Source: Letharia columbiana
Lineage: Eukaryota; Ascomycota; Lecanoromycetes; Lecanorales; Parmeliaceae
Assembly (NCBI RefSeq): GCF_014066305.1
Contig: NW_023501057.1
Span: forward strand, 1-64,000
DNA length: 64,000 bases
Direction: 5' to 3'
In this document: piece by piece, positions 21,761 through 34,283 of the stretch
How positions within the stretch are numbered: the stretch's first letter is position 1
Layout: each line of letters opens with the position of its first letter
Position numbers and translations under genes: made by a program
Notes under the pieces: generated by a model
What the model saw: the letters and a program-made list of their open reading frames with translations, nothing else
What the model was told of the DNA's origin: nothing
Databases searched by the model: none

Positions 21761-22410
21761 TCATGGCATTTCTTTCGTCTCGGCCAGGAAGAGACAGCTG
21801 GCTTGTCCAGTTATGGTTCCCTTGATCCAGTCGATATGAGCCGCGCTGTCGGGAGCCTTGCAGACTTTGAATCTTGTATTGAGGGCGATACTGGTCCCGC
21901 TCACTTCAGGAAAGGGCATCTTTAGCAGAACGCAATAGAAAATTACTACACTGTAGAGAGTACCTAGGATAACCACAAGATAGTACAATAATCTAAAGTG
22001 TGCAACCCCTTCATTGTCTTATGTAGAACGAGATCCATGATGGGGCCGCCTAGCATCAACAGATCTTTTCACAACGTGGCCCACGTACTGACAAAGGAAA
22101 AGGAGCACTCGCAAAGAATGATACCAACCAGAGCTACGAGATTTACCGGCGCTAAGTCTACCAAAGCATGTAGCATAAGGTAGATAGCGAAGATGTGTTC
22201 ACGTAAAAAGTAAGGAGATTGGCAATTGTATATATAGATAGTAGAATGTGTATGAAGAAGACAATGAATCCATGTATTCGGCTGGATAGGGGGTACGAAT
22301 GCGTACGCGGAGGATGGTGGGGAGGTAGGCAGAGAGGAAGAAGAGGAGGCAAAGACAGGGTAGAAAAGGGCAGGCAACGATGAAGTTGGAGCAGATATTG
22401 ACTCTGACAT
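21761..22410 (-). CDS. Candidate membrane protein, splice site uncertain
   Basis: Exon 1 runs 22410-22089 and ends at a GTACGT donor. It contains a Ser/Pro-rich start and a hydrophobic segment (FAIYLMLHALVDLAPVNLVALVGIILC). The preferred acceptor at 22009 gives exon 2 22008-21761, beginning VAHFRLLYYLVVILGTLYSVV, a strong second hydrophobic helix, and 189 residues in total. An alternative acceptor at 22050 also keeps frame but stops early and loses the helix. No family recognised. Transcript data would settle the choice; the whole gene could be spurious. Confidence 0.4.
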
Positions 22411-22887
22411 GTTGTAGGGAGACGTATAAGCTGGCGAGAGGTGTTCAAACGTACATCCGAGAACGGAAGCCCGCCTTGAGATACTTACCGCTTGGTTCAA
22501 GTCGAGATTTTATCAAAAGTTGGAAATGTCCTCACATCATTAGTCCGCCGGGACTGTCTTCGTCACAGGCAGGTCTGAGGGATGGAGATGCCTCGTAGTC
22601 ACTAACGCACAAAGCCCCTTGTCTCGCTCAAAGCAAGGCAGGTTCTGAGGTGCTGAGATACGAGGCACTGGGTCTAATCTTGCGCTTAGCTTGTGATCTA
22701 CCAACAATGGAGAGTATGTTGGAGACGTTGTGTGTTCTGTCCAGTAGCGCATGGTGTGTCTAATAAGTAAAAAGCACTGAGGAGAAAGCAAGACAGAAGA
22801 AGTATATTCGGACTCCCTGTAGCGCCAACGCTATGCCAACTCCCACCCGAGTGCTTGGAATAGAATACTGTACACTGCTTCTTGACC
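22411..22887. other. Intergenic, no gene seen
   Basis: Lies between the candidate membrane gene start and the 3' end of the presequence protease gene. Nothing recognisable beyond short open frames. Confidence 0.4.
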
Positions 22888-25800
22888 TCAGGCGTGGCCT
22901 AGATCACCAGGACTCAAGTCACTGGCTCCCACTGATTCCGATGCTTTACTCAACTCCATGCTCTTGATCGACCAACCAGCTTCCTCTTTGACCCAGTCCT
23001 TCCTCTCGCCTAGGACTGCGATCCTAGCATCTTTCATACCTTCCACGAGGTACCGCTGAGCGACCTCACGTATCTCTTCTTTCTTGACGTCCAACAGCTG
23101 CTCGCGCTTAGTCTGCTCCATAGCCTCATCCACACCACTCAAAAACCTGGTCATGCCCTCCTGGCTGACGCTTTCAGGAGCGTCGACGCCTTGAAAGACG
23201 CTCAACTTCGCTTCCTCGAGGTTTTGATCTGTCCACTCTTTGTCTCGAGCCCACCGACCTGCGTCCCGCATGACCTTTAAGGTGCTCTGTGGATTGGGAT
23301 CTCGGTAGCTATAGTAGCCAAACAAGCCACTCAGACCTCGGGAGTAAGCCCCACCGCCATAGGCACCACCCTTCTCACGAATCTCGTGATGCAGATGTTT
23401 GTGAGTGAGGAGTTGAGAAAGGATCTGCAAGGGGCCACCAGAAGCGTGAGTGTACGATACGGTAGGAACGGCGAGGGCCGAGTAGTAGACTTGATATGGT
23501 AAAGGGAAGAAGGTCGTCGGTCTAAATTTCTCACCGGATATAGACCCCTCATCTTTGGGGATGCTGGTAGACTGAGGGAATCCCGAGAGAAATTGTTGCA
23601 GTGCTGCTTCATTGGAAGAGACGGACTCATGTCCACACGTAAGTGCTGCTCGGAAGGTTGACGAATTGGAAATAGCAATGTGTTGGATAGCCTTCAACTT
23701 GGCAATGACATCGCCGAAACTCTCAATGGGAGGTCTGTTGGCTAGATCTCCGGTGTGTTGAATCTGTGTCAGACCTCCAATCTGTTCATTCAGTAGGCTA
23801 TGTCCGGAGAGCCCTGCTTCCGCATATCTCCGAGCATAGGAATGTCCAGAGCCTGAGACAGCATCCAACGCACCATTCGCGTCAGCTTGAAGCAGCTGCC
23901 TGATTTTGCTTTCGGCTTCCGGACCATCGAAGTTCGTCTCCTGGAGAATGGTCCGGAGCAATTCATACATGGCAGGCACATTACTGTCCAGTGCATATCC
24001 AGAGAAAGACAGCCCCTCCACGGATGTCCTCATATCCGTCGGCGAAGGTGAAGAATGGTAGGATGTACTTATCCCGCCGGTCTTCAGTTTGATGAGATCT
24101 TCAAGCTGCTCCATGCTCTTATCTTTTGTACCAAGCCGCATGATCGAGTCATTGAAAAGCGGAATAAGCATACGTAGCTCTGACGGGAGGCCAGCAAGGG
24201 TGTTGATGGCCCGAAAATAGGTCAGTCCGTTCGTGCTGGCTTCTCGCCATTGGATCTTGACATCCCCTAGCGTTGAGTCTCGGACTGGCTTCTTCTCCAT
24301 TTGACGTGGGATATCTTTAACATGGACACTAGGCAGACAGCTCACATCTTGATCGCTCGCGTTCTCTTGAACCTCAAGTAGCTCGAGCTCACGTGCTGTA
24401 AGCTGCTTTTGAGCTTCAGCCTCTCCGCCTGCCTCCCTAGTCACCTCGGAAATCTTTACCGCCAAGCGCGTAGCTTCCTCAATGGCCAATTCTTCGCCGT
24501 AAGTATCTAAAGGCTCCATGATGAAAGTCAATGTACGATCATTGAGAAGGTACTTTTCAAGTAAGTCCTCCAGGTAAGTCCCTTCGGAAAACCGTTGCTT
24601 GAACGCGGTGACAATATCATTCCAAGCTAGAGCGTCGAATGGATCAGCCCCATTGAACCAGCCTGGCTGTACTCGTTGCATGAGACCCATGCCAAAGCTG
24701 GCTGTTTTGTGCTTCAGAGCCAGCTCAAGCTGGTGCAAATAGCCGTCCACCTTGGCCTTTTCGAAGCGCTTTTGATGGACTTCACGCAACTTAGACTGAA
24801 TAGCCTCTTTAACCTTCGGGAGATCTGCCTCTCTTACACCATTGAGGCCAATCGACAAGATTCCTATTTTGCCGGCGCTATCGTAGCCGGTGTTTGGGCT
24901 CCAATCTGGGCCTAGACCAGCTTCGATAAGAGCTTGGTATAATGGAGAACCGTAGCCATCAAGGAGCAATGATGACATGATGCCTAGTGAGAATGTCTCC
25001 AGTATGTTCGAAGTATCACCCATCAGCCAAGAAGTAGATGTCTTGTATTGCATGTCTTTGTCCACCAATGGATCAGCAGGTCCCTTGACAGTGTAGAATA
25101 GGGGCCCATTATCTAGGCTCGTTGGTGGCTTGATGGATGTGTCTGCTTGTATCCTTTCAAATCGGTCCAACTGCTGGCCCATTTCTTGCAGATGATCCGC
25201 AAGAGGCGTATCGCCGTAGGTGAATATTTTAGCATTGCTCGGGTGATAATTCTTCGAATGAAAATCTTTTAAATTCTGGTAGGTGAGATCAGTCATTTTC
25301 TGGGGATCGCCGCCTGAATTGTTGATATCTGGAAAAATCTGATTTTGGAACTTGATGTAATACAGATAGCTTGCGTCTGAAACCATGCCTTTCATTTCAT
25401 TGTATACCACGCCCTTGAAGACCAACTTGTCATCTGTGCCGCTTTCGGCGTGACCATTCGCGATGGCTTTGGGGTTCTCAGGTCCGATCCGCCAACCCTC
25501 CTGAGTGAAGTCATTCTCTTTCAGCAGGGGATGAAATGTAGCATCCAGATAGACAGACAACAGATTTTTGAAGTCCTGCTGGTTCGTAGTAGCGAAAGGA
25601 TAAGACGTGTGATCGGAGGACGTGAAGGCATTCATGAAATTGGAGAGAGACCTGGGTAGCATCTTGAAGAAAGGATCTCGAACAGGATACCTAGGCCAAG
25701 GTCAGCTCATCGCCTCGAAACATGCTTGGGCGGACATACTTCTGACTTCCGCAGAGCGTGGTGTGTTCAAGGATGTGGGGAACACCTGTATGATCTGGGG

Positions 25801-26098
25801 GGTTAGTCTTAAATCCAATGGAGAAGACGTTGTTCTTGTCGTCTCTGGCAACGTGCAGATATTCCGCTCCAGTCTTCTCATGCTCGAGGTGGAAGGCTGT
25901 AAGCTGTAACTCAGGTACGTGCTTCTTGCGCTTGAGCATGAACCCATGCATATTTTCTCCGAGCTGTCGAGACTGGTCGAGACTGGTCACTGATGCAAAC
26001 CCACGCCGACTCCTTGGCGGCGCAGGATGTGTGCATCGTTGCCATGGTGTAGGCAACCCCTGCTTCCACCGTGTCAACCTAGAAAACACGCGCAACAT
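22888..26098 (-). CDS. cym1: Mitochondrial presequence protease (Cym1/PreP, M16C metallopeptidase)
   Basis: Degrades cleaved mitochondrial targeting peptides and other unstructured peptides in the intermembrane space or matrix (known family role). Two exons, 26098-25740 and 25690-22888, with a GTATGT...CTAG intron, give 1053 residues, the usual size. The N-terminus is Arg/Ser-rich without acids for 30 residues, a mitochondrial presequence. The inverted zinc motif HxxEH is HILEH at residues 108-112, followed by [16 protein letters not shown] across the intron. The distal metal-ligand Glu is expected in VVYNEMKGM about 90 residues on. The C-terminal half has the typical [13 protein letters not shown] and [10 protein letters not shown] substrate-binding loop. 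All expected parts are present. Confidence 0.95.
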
Positions 26099-26735
26099 CT
26101 CATGATTCGTTACCTAGGAAGAAAAGTGTCGCAAGATCTGGGAGGCATCAATTTGGACTTTAGCATCTTTTTGGACTAGTGGCGGGTGACTTCTGCGGCT
26201 TGGCGAACGACTCGAGACAGTTCATGACATGCTCTCTTTTCCCTATCCTGGATTGTCGATAGCCATACATTACATTTTTTGAACAGAAATAGAGGTCTAC
26301 TGCCCTCGAGTATCCATATCTAAATACTGGGCTATCGCTATACGCCACATGTTCAAGAACCCCTCGACCCTCGCCTCCTCCATGTAACCGAGATCTTCGC
26401 CTGCCTAAAGTCTGGCATTCAATCAAAGAAAGAAAGTCATATTCGCAAGAAGTGAATTGCTATTGGGCTTGAAACTTGATACATAAAAGGCTTTGGTACA
26501 GAGAGTAGCGCTCAAGATAGACCAAGATCAAGCGCAGGGTAGCAGACCGATTGCCGAGACAGGGGCACACCGAGACAGGGGCACAAAGAACAAGCAAAGA
26601 CAGCCGGGTGTCTGCATCATAGCTCACTTTACTCAATACAAGACAAATGACAGATGAACGACAAATGCACCTGAGGATCTGGTCAATCAGAAAGTGATCC
26701 TCTGGACACACCCAACCTTTTCTATCAAATCAACC
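26099..26735. promoter_or_regulatory. Divergent intergenic region cym1 / taxilin
   Basis: About 640 bases hold both promoters. A tandem repeat of CCGAGACAGGGGCACA occurs at about 26555-26585. No coding region is supported. Confidence 0.45.
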
Positions 26736-28842
26736 ATGGCGGGACATGCATCTCAAGCCCCTACAGCTCCAGCGAGCTCACGCCCTTCTCCAGCGGCAAA
26801 CCACAATACATCATCTGATTACATCAATGGCCATGGGACTCTACCAGACGCACCAGCGCCAAATGCAGCTCCCGCAGCTTCGACCGGGAAGAAAGGCAAG
26901 AGCAAGAAGACAACGGATCCCAATGAGACAGGGAAGCTACTTGCGGCAAAGATAAATCAACTTGAGCTGGATGCTGCTGGAGAGAAGGATCAAGAGGCCG
27001 AGATTGGTGGGTACACTTTTACTCAAGAGTCAAAAGAGACTGTACTTGCTTCAATGAAAGAGCATGATCTACCACAAGACATGATTGCTGAGGTGGCGAG
27101 AGCCCTTGACCTGGGGCCTGAAGCCACACGGAGTGGACAAGGACTTCCAAGCCTCAAGACTATCGAGACGCTCGTGGCCAAATTCTCCCTCAATATCCCA
27201 AACCTCAGTCTAGCCCGCGCACATGAGAACTTGTTTGCCAGACCTCTGCCCATGAATTATATGGATCGACAGAAGCTGACAGAGATGCCCCTTGGGCTTA
27301 TTGCCGATATAGAACGAGAAGTCAAAAAAGCAACCCGAGACTTATCGAACCTCTTGACTGGCATGGAAACACCACTTTCCAGACTTGAAGAAGTGCAAAA
27401 GAGGTACACCGGGCTGCTGGCTGATATGAAGCGCATGGAACGGGATAACACCAAGAATAAGAAGCGTGCAGACCTTCTGCAGAAAGAGAAGGACCAAGGA
27501 CGGTCAGAGCTCAGTAAGACCAACAGCATGAAGGAAAAGCTCGAGAAGCTGTGTCGGGAACTCCAGCGAGATAACAAGAAACTAAAGGTTAGCTCCAAAG
27601 TACCCGCGCTCGCTTTGGATCAACACTGTAATTGACACATTTTGAAAGGACGAACAAAAGAAAATCGAAGACAGCGAGAGAAGGAGTCGAGAAGAGTTCA
27701 GTGACAGAACCAGCAATCTGTATTGGGTAATCGACGACACCATGGAACAAGCAGAGAATCCAGAGGGTCAGAAGATCAATGTTGAGCAAGATGAAATGTA
27801 TGCACTTCAGCCTGAGTTTGCCTTAATGCATTTGCAACCGGTCACCTCAGATGCTAACACTCAAGTTTGCATTAGGTTCCGGCAGAAGTTCAAATCATTC
27901 ACCGAGCAGTATGAGCTCCGCGAGCTTCATTTCCATGCCCTGATGCGGACCAAAGAGTGCGAAGTCCAGTTGAGCCTGGCACGTGCCGAAGAGCAACGAA
28001 AACGTGCTGAGGATGAAATGAAAAAATCACGAACACTGAACTCCCAGGTCTCGACATTCTCTCAAACCGAGACTGAGCTTAGGAGTCAACTGAACATTTA
28101 TGTTGAGAAATTCAAGCAGGCAGGTCTACCTTTGCCCAGTTTATTGGACGCGATTCCCTTGTCCTGCCTTTGCTTTCGCTTTCGATTTTAATCTGCCCCC
28201 AGCAAGCATGTTGATGTTCTCAGATTTTATCATGCATCGTAATGGCGGCTGGCGGACAGATGGTCTTTCTTACTACAATTCTGCAGCCAAGCACCCTTTG
28301 TTATCCTCCATCTAACGTCTGTACCTCAGGTGGAAGAAACTCTCAATAATTCCAACGAGCTCTTCCTGACCTTCCGCAAGGAAATGGAAGAGATGTCCAA
28401 GAAGACCAAGCGTCTGGAGAAGGAAAATCTCAACCTGACCCGCAAACACGACCTCACCAATCGCAACATCCTTGAAATGGCGGAAGAACGCACCAAGGTC
28501 AACAAGGAGATGGAAGCCCTCCGCAAGAAGAACAACACTCTCGAGAGCGTGATTCGTCGTATGCAGGACCAAGGGCGTGCACCAGCGGGCGCGGGAGCAC
28601 TCGAAGGCGACGAGGAGGGCACTGAGAGTGACTATGAGGAGGACGACTACGATGAAGAGGAAGGCAGCGAGGAGGGCGAATACGACGACGATACTGAGGA
28701 AGAGGCTCTGCAATCGCAGGTTGGAGCTCTTCCTACTTTCGGACCCGTACCGCCACCACCTCCTTCGTCGCAGGCTCAAGTCAACGGCAAGGTCAACGGA
28801 GAGATCAACGGAGCCACTAATGCTAAGTCTATCGTTGTGTAA
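26736..28842 (+). CDS. Taxilin family coiled-coil protein
   Basis: Taxilins are long coiled-coil proteins that bind syntaxins and the nascent-polypeptide complex and act in vesicle traffic (family knowledge). Four exons: 26736-27587, 27649-27797, 27876-28119 and 28330-28842, for 585 residues. The joins rebuild KLK/DEQKKIEDSERRSREEF, QDEM/FRQKFKSFTEQYELRELHF and YVEKFKQ/VEETLNNSNELF, all taxilin hallmarks. Residues ~210-480 are almost continuous heptads. The N-terminus is Ala/Pro/Ser-rich with a lysine patch. The C-terminus is very acidic (EGTESDYEEDDYDEEEG) and ends in a Pro run. Intron 3 (28120-28329) uses a GC donor (CAG/GCAGGT); a GT site four bases on would break the family sequence. Confidence 0.92.
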
Positions 28843-28958
28843 GCTTCTGTGTCATGGTGAGATTTAGCCATGGCTTCCATAGCTGGCAGTCTGGATAACA
28901 GAAAGTCCACAATGCAGCCAGAGCATCATCACAATCAGCCCAAATGCTATTCTACCTT

Positions 28959-30017
28959 TCATAGTTTACTTTTCTTCCCACATGTAAACCCGCTACCTAT
29001 TCTCAAACACTCAACTGCCTCTTCGATCATACCGTCAACGATATCCTTGGCAGGCTTAACGTCATTGATTGACGCTGACACAACCCCCATCAAGTACGGG
29101 AAATCCACATCCCTATCCTCCTCCATATCATGTTCCATCGGCACCACGCCTTTCTCCACCAACTCCCTAACCACCTCGCCCCTCCTCTCCCAACCCTCGA
29201 TATATCCATTCCTCCTCACCCTCAACGGCCTACCACTAACCACCAACGTCTTCACTGTATCTCCCCACCCCGCACCCACCACCGCCTCCTTATGCCCCTG
29301 ACTACACCCCGCCTCCTCGCTCGCCACAAACCTCGTCCCTACCCATACCCCCACTGCTCCCATCATCAAAGCCGCCGCCAAACCCCGCCCGTCATAGATC
29401 CCGCCTGCCGCAACGACCATGCCCGCCTTCCCGCCCAGCATAGGCGGACGGTACCGCGTCGCGATATCCACACACGCAGGGACGAGTAAATTCGCACTGA
29501 TATCCCCCGTATGCCCACCCCCCTCGCCACCCTGCGCGCACACAATATCCACACCAGCCTCGAACGCCTTCTCCGCATGCCTCGGATGCCCCACCATGTT
29601 CATCACCATCACGCCCCCGTTGTGCAACCGCTGCACCACCCCCTCCGGCGGGACACCGACCGCCGAGACGAACAGCGTCGCCCCTTCTTCAACAACGACA
29701 TCGACGAGCTCGTCCAGCCGCCCTTTCGTATAGTCGTGGTTGGTTTTCCGGGCAGTGCCGCCGACGGCGGGGAGCGCGAGGTCGACGCCGAAGGGGAGGG
29801 TGGGGCTGGTGAGGAGGGATTTCAACTCGCGGATCATGGCGCGCAGTTGGGCGGGGGTGTAGCCTAGGCCGCCGATGACGCCGAGGCCGCCGCTGTTGGA
29901 CACGGCGGAGGCGAGGGGGGCCGTGGAGGTGTGGGCCATGCCCGCTAGGAGGATGGGGTGGGTTATGGAGAGGAGGGTTGTTAGCGGAGTGGTGAGGGTG
30001 GGGGTGAGAGAGGACAT
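28959..30017 (-). CDS. Nitronate monooxygenase / 2-nitropropane dioxygenase-like flavoprotein
   Basis: FMN-dependent TIM-barrel enzyme oxidising nitronates to carbonyls and nitrite (family role). Single exon, 352 residues, usual length for the fungal class. Visible motifs in order: PILLAGMAHTSTAPLASAV with SGGLGVIGG near the N-terminus (flavin site), FGVDLALPAVGG, AQGGEGGGHTGDIS containing the catalytic His, AAGGIYDGRGLAAALMMGA and VGTRFVASEEAGCSQGHKEA for phosphate binding. The coding DNA is strongly GC-rich at third positions, more so than its neighbours. It is convergent with taxilin. Physiological substrate may be propionate-3-nitronate or a lipid nitro compound; not decided by sequence. 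Confidence 0.9.
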   Translation of the reverse strand: MSSLTPTLTTPLTTLLSITHPILLAGMAHTSTAPLASAVSNSGGLGVIGGLGYTPAQLRAMIRELKSLLTSPTLPFGVDLALPAVGGTARKTNHDYTKGRLDELVDVVVEEGATLFVSAVGVPPEGVVQRLHNGGVMVMNMVGHPRHAEKAFEAGVDIVCAQGGEGGGHTGDISANLLVPACVDIATRYRPPMLGGKAGMVVAAGGIYDGRGLAAALMMGAVGVWVGTRFVASEEAGCSQGHKEAVVGAGWGDTVKTLVVSGRPLRVRRNGYIEGWERRGEVVRELVEKGVVPMEHDMEEDRDVDFPYLMGVVSASINDVKPAKDIVDGMIEEAVECLRIGSGFTCGKKSKL

Positions 30018-30264
30018 TGTTGGGAGGGTGGTTGTGTATACGGAGTTGAAGGAGGAAGTTACTTAGTTGGGTTGGAGTAGAGCGAGCCACTGTTTTGTTG
30101 TTAGTGAACGAGCTGGAGAGCAAACGGTGGGGAGCCGAGGTCCAACCGACGCATGGTCGCCAAGCACGTGGAAGAGGACATAGGCCAACACGAGATAGCA
30201 AAAGAAGTTTGTATAATCTCGATGATTTATGACCCAATATATGCTAATGCTTCCACAGTCCTCA

Positions 30265-32444
30265 TCATCGCACAAATCGCGCACTCAAACTCGCAAAAGC
30301 ATCAGGACTATGCCGACCATTTACGCTTTCCTGACTGACATGCCTTGCGCCCCCCGGCTCAATACCATTCGCAGCGTTGGCATTGCCCGTAGCCGACTGG
30401 AATGGATTTCTACTCCCGGATGAGAGCTGCACGGGCATGGTCACGCTCCGCTGTCCTTGCTTGATGCCTGGAGACAGATTCGCGATAGATGGTTCTGGTG
30501 ATGGGGCAGCACTGGGATCATTCGGGAGAGGTGGCGGTGCCAGCTGAGGATAGTTGTACAATGCCAAAATGCTCGACTTGTCAATGCGGCCGGTTTGCTG
30601 AGGCTGGAGAGGTTGGGGCTGATACGGGTTAAACTGCTGAGGTTGCTGTGGTGGGGCCTGCGCAGAGTACTGTGAAGGGTCGGTCATCGAATGTTGCGGC
30701 GCAAAAGGGCTGGAGAACTGCTGTTGCTTGAAATGTGAGTGTTGATTCTGCTGCTGCGGGAGGGTTTGCTGAAAAAATGAATCTTGCTGGACCTGCGGAG
30801 AATAGGCTCCTGGCGACTCAGTAGAGTAATTATTCATGTGTTGTTGAGGTATAGAAGGTGGCTGATATTGCTGAAATGGATTATATGACTGCTGTGTATC
30901 TGGTATCTGAGGAGTTGATGCGTACGGATTTGTAGATGGCGGTAGGACCTGCTGTGTCGTCTGATAGAACGGATTATAGCTGTGATTAGGAGCGCTGTTT
31001 TGTTGTACATATGGACTAGATTGGATGTATTGCTGAGGCATCTGTGGTACTGGAGGTGTCATGGTCTGGAAGCGTGTGTCCTGCGCCGGTGGTGGCTGGC
31101 TCGGATAGCCTCCTGTAGCGTTTGGAAATAGTGGTTGCTGCTGCTGGGGAGAAATCTGCATGCCGGAAAATGCTCTTTCTAGAGGCACATTTGCCGGCTG
31201 CTCATTGGGAATACCGAACGGGTTGTATGACTGTGCTTGCGACTGGTATGGATTTGAATGACTGAAGCTCCTATTTGCTTGGGCTTGTGATTGGTCCATG
31301 CTCGGATATGATTGTTGTCCTTGCAACTCGGTGCTCGGCGCAGATGTGGCACCATTGGCTGCAAATGAAATGCCGGTCACGACACCAGTGTTCTGGGCGG
31401 TCGATGGTAAAGAGGGCAAAGGTTGACTGACAGCAATGTTCCTGGCCTGATTTGGTGTCCTTGACCTCGATGTAGGCGCGCTACCTTCTCCAAGTCTGAC
31501 AAGGGTCTCAAGCGCCCGCTCCAGATTCCCATTCATGCCCTTCAATATGCTTGCATTGCGTTTTTCATCCGCGAAACCCATGGCTGTTAGCTGGGCCAGC
31601 TTCGCCTCCATCTCTCCTCCTCCGCCTCCCACGCTGGCTCCAAATACCCTCGATTGTTTGTTAACACGAATTGGTTCTGAACCGAAGCCATTAACGCTAT
31701 CATGAGGTGAGCGAGGAGGAGAGGCCGGCGCGTTCCTGGACAGAGGAAGCATTGAAGATGCGCTACGTAGGCCAAAGCCAAATCGCTTGCCTGGCTTTGG
31801 TGGTAATGGAGGTGGCTGGTCTTCTGAGCTGCGGGTGCTGCCCGTATCATTGCGAGTCGCTGGTCGTCGGGAATGGCCACCAGAGAATAGCTGCTGATCG
31901 TACTTCTGTTTTATAAATTTCTCCAGTACCGCATCAACCTCATCGACATCCAAGGGTATCGGTGGCTTCGTACTCTGAGGGTTGAAGGTTCGATTGTTAT
32001 TGACATTGCCATTGCGCCTCATGCTCTGTGACCACCGTAAGTGTATGGACACCGCACCCCTGGGTAAACTTACATCAACTTGATCATTGGACCAGCTGTC
32101 CATGCTCAACGATTTGACCTTGGAGATATGGGTACCGAGCTTGCGATGGAGCGAGGCGCATCGCATGCATAGAAATATGCCCAACTGAAGTCCAGCACCC
32201 AATGTCAGCCATGTTTCCTCCAACCTGTTGCTAGCAACCCTATCCACTCACACTCCAACTGGCCCATCCTATTGAGGCCACAGTCAGCATGGGAAAAGCT
32301 ATGGATGCACCGAAGTAGGAGGAGGGTACCTGGATTCCTAGCTCCACAGTCTGCGCATCGGTCATTACCCGGAATGGTCTTGACCAACTCTTGAAGGGCT
32401 CTCTCGTTGCGCGCCTGGTGACGCTTGCTTAATGCGGTGGTCAT
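30265..32444 (-). CDS. ucp3: Arf GTPase-activating protein with UBA domain (Ucp3-like)
   Basis: Stimulates GTP hydrolysis on Arf GTPases in vesicle traffic (family role). Four exons: 32444-32330, a 17-base micro-exon 32268-32252, 32184-32074 and 32025-30265, giving 667 residues. Splicing rebuilds the C4 finger CADCGARNP-G-WASWS-LGIFLCMRC (C-x2-C-x16-C-x2-C) and the Arf-GAP core RKLGTHISKVKSLSMDSW, then PPIPLDVDEVDAVLEKFIKQKY. Residues ~210-260 form a UBA domain (EAKLAQLTAMGFADEKRNAS). The rest is Gln/Pro/Asn/Tyr-rich with many NPF-like NP[FY] motifs (YNPFGIP, YNPFQQY, RNPFQSA), likely binding EH-domain partners. The micro-exon carries the invariant Trp-Ala-Ser-Trp, so it is required. Confidence 0.92.
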
Positions 32445-32992
32445 ATTGTGATTATATATGATGTAGATTGTGAGAAAAGAATAGAAGATGGAACCTTCCG
32501 GTTGCGAGATGCTCCACGCCGGCCGTACAGTAGTAATCCGCGTAATCCGCGGGATGAAGGAATGTAATTCAGCACAATTCGCAAAACCATGCAGAAAAGG
32601 AGAGCCTTAGCTTGGTGCGGCGTTGTATAGTTCTGAAGATCTGAATAGTAAGTTAGTAGATCGCTAAAGTAATTCAAACAAATGGAACCTAACGCTCCAT
32701 CGGTTGATTCGTTAAGGTACTTTATGATATGCGTTATGATATGGCGATCCTTATGATATGGACAGATCTAACCGAATCAAGAGACCTATGTCAGATCTCT
32801 ATTGTCCCCCGAAACGTGAATGTCTCGTGTCATCTGCGTGCCGCAAAGTTCTACCTCAGTTCAGTGGCCTCGTGGATGAAGGGATTTCTCCGTCCAGCCA
32901 GATTAAACCTTCAGAGTCCCTTCCTTCTTTCCCACTGCGTATTAATTAGGGCCCCCAGGCTTTTTAAAAAGCAAGGGAGCAAATAGCCCAGT
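32445..32992. promoter_or_regulatory. Divergent intergenic region Arf-GAP / kappa GST
   Basis: About 550 AT-rich bases hold both promoters. Short direct repeats GTAATCCGCG (32531-32550) and TTATGATATG (three times, 32722-32760) are present. No gene supported. Confidence 0.45.
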
Positions 32993-34106
32993 ATGGCGAA
33001 ACCAAAACTCGTCCTTTATGTTGACGTTGTCAGTCCATTCGCTTACCTTGCATTCCACATCTGCTACGTAGGTCTCTTTTCTCTTAGAAAGCAATTGCGT
33101 TCGTGCAAATCTGTTGTCACCGTTCTCCATTCGATTCTCGGACAAATAGTCTGGTATCCTGTTATTACGGCGGTTCTTGGTATTAATTTGAGAATCCCAA
33201 TGACTGTTCAAGGTGCGAACAAGATCATCACATGGAAGTCTTGGATACGATCTAATCTTGAGGAATAGTTTACTGATTCTACTTTTCGAAATAGACATCT
33301 CCCGTTTTTAAAGGATGCGATGTCACCTACGTCCCTGTGTTCTTGGGTGGGATCATGAAAGCGACGGGGAATAGACCACCTCTCCAGATTAAAAGTGGGT
33401 TTCGCTCTTACGCCTTGCGTCTTGCAAGAAATCTAAGTGTCGTATGATAGACAAGGGCGAATGGATTGGCAAAGAGCGGCTCCGCTGGGCCAAGTCATTT
33501 AATATACCCATGGCTGAGGGCATTCCTCCCGGATTCCCTGCCAACACGATCAAAGTGAGATTTCAAAGGACAACTCCTCTCAAAGTTAAGCTCATCCTCC
33601 GGCAGGTCCAGAGAGCTTTAACTCTTGTGGGAATTCTGCATCCACAGAGATTGGCAGAAACCCTTGCTGCTGTCTTTCATGCATCGTTTGCGGAGCAGAA
33701 AGAGGTCCATACCCCGGAGAGTCTCACGCCTATTTTCGAAAAGATATTTGGGGAGGAGGGAACAAAGGAAATACTGACAAAGGTAGGCATCGAGCGGGTC
33801 TGGATCCCTGTGTCAAGCTAATTCGACATCCTCGCAGTCGACAAGTGACGAGGTCAAGCAGCGTTTGACAGCTAAGACCAACGAAGCGCTTGCAGAAGGC
33901 AGCTTTGGACTGCCATGGTATGTTGGTGAGTTTCTGAAGTCCGGCAAAGCATGGCGATAAGCTGATTAGACAAAGCTACCAATGCTGAAGGAGAAAAAGA
34001 GTGCTATTGGGGATTTGATCATATTGCTCAAGTCACAGATCATTTGGGACTCGAAAGGCCAGGATCCGATAGTGTCAGTGGAACAGGCTGGCGAGCCATG
34101 TTATAA
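32993..34106 (+). CDS. Kappa-class glutathione S-transferase / 2-hydroxychromene-2-carboxylate isomerase-like (DsbA fold)
   Basis: Thioredoxin-fold enzyme of the DsbA-like GST kappa family, often mitochondrial or peroxisomal. Six exons: 32993-33067, 33295-33394, 33451-33554, 33606-33782, 33838-33925 and 33976-34106, giving 224 residues, the normal size. Intron phases match throughout. Key stretches: KLVLYVDVVSPFAYLAFHI with the active-site Ser in SPFAY, then GCDVTYVPVFLGGIMKATGN, RLRWAKSFNIPMAEG, ALAEGSFGLPWYV with the conserved cis-Pro loop, and CYWGFDHIAQVTDHLGLERP. Intron 1 is unusually long (227 bp) and ends CTACTTTTCGAAATAG, recalling the introner-like introns nearby. Confidence 0.9.
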
Positions 34107-34283
34107 TTATGTACGAGAGCAGCACGCAAAATTTTCGGTCACAGGATAAAGGACTCGGGCCCATTTAGAGCTTTCCCATCCTCACCAACGGGAACACTCA
34201 TCGTCCTTCGAGGTGCTCGCACTATGGTGGCTTTCACAGCTTCCGCAGATGCCTCACAAACACAAGCTTCAACCAAACCCTGA

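Noticed and set aside
28870..29301. 143-codon plus-strand ORF overlapping the nitronate monooxygenase
   Set aside because: It is antisense to a clearly conserved enzyme; its Ser/Pro/Thr composition is the mirror of the minus-strand coding.
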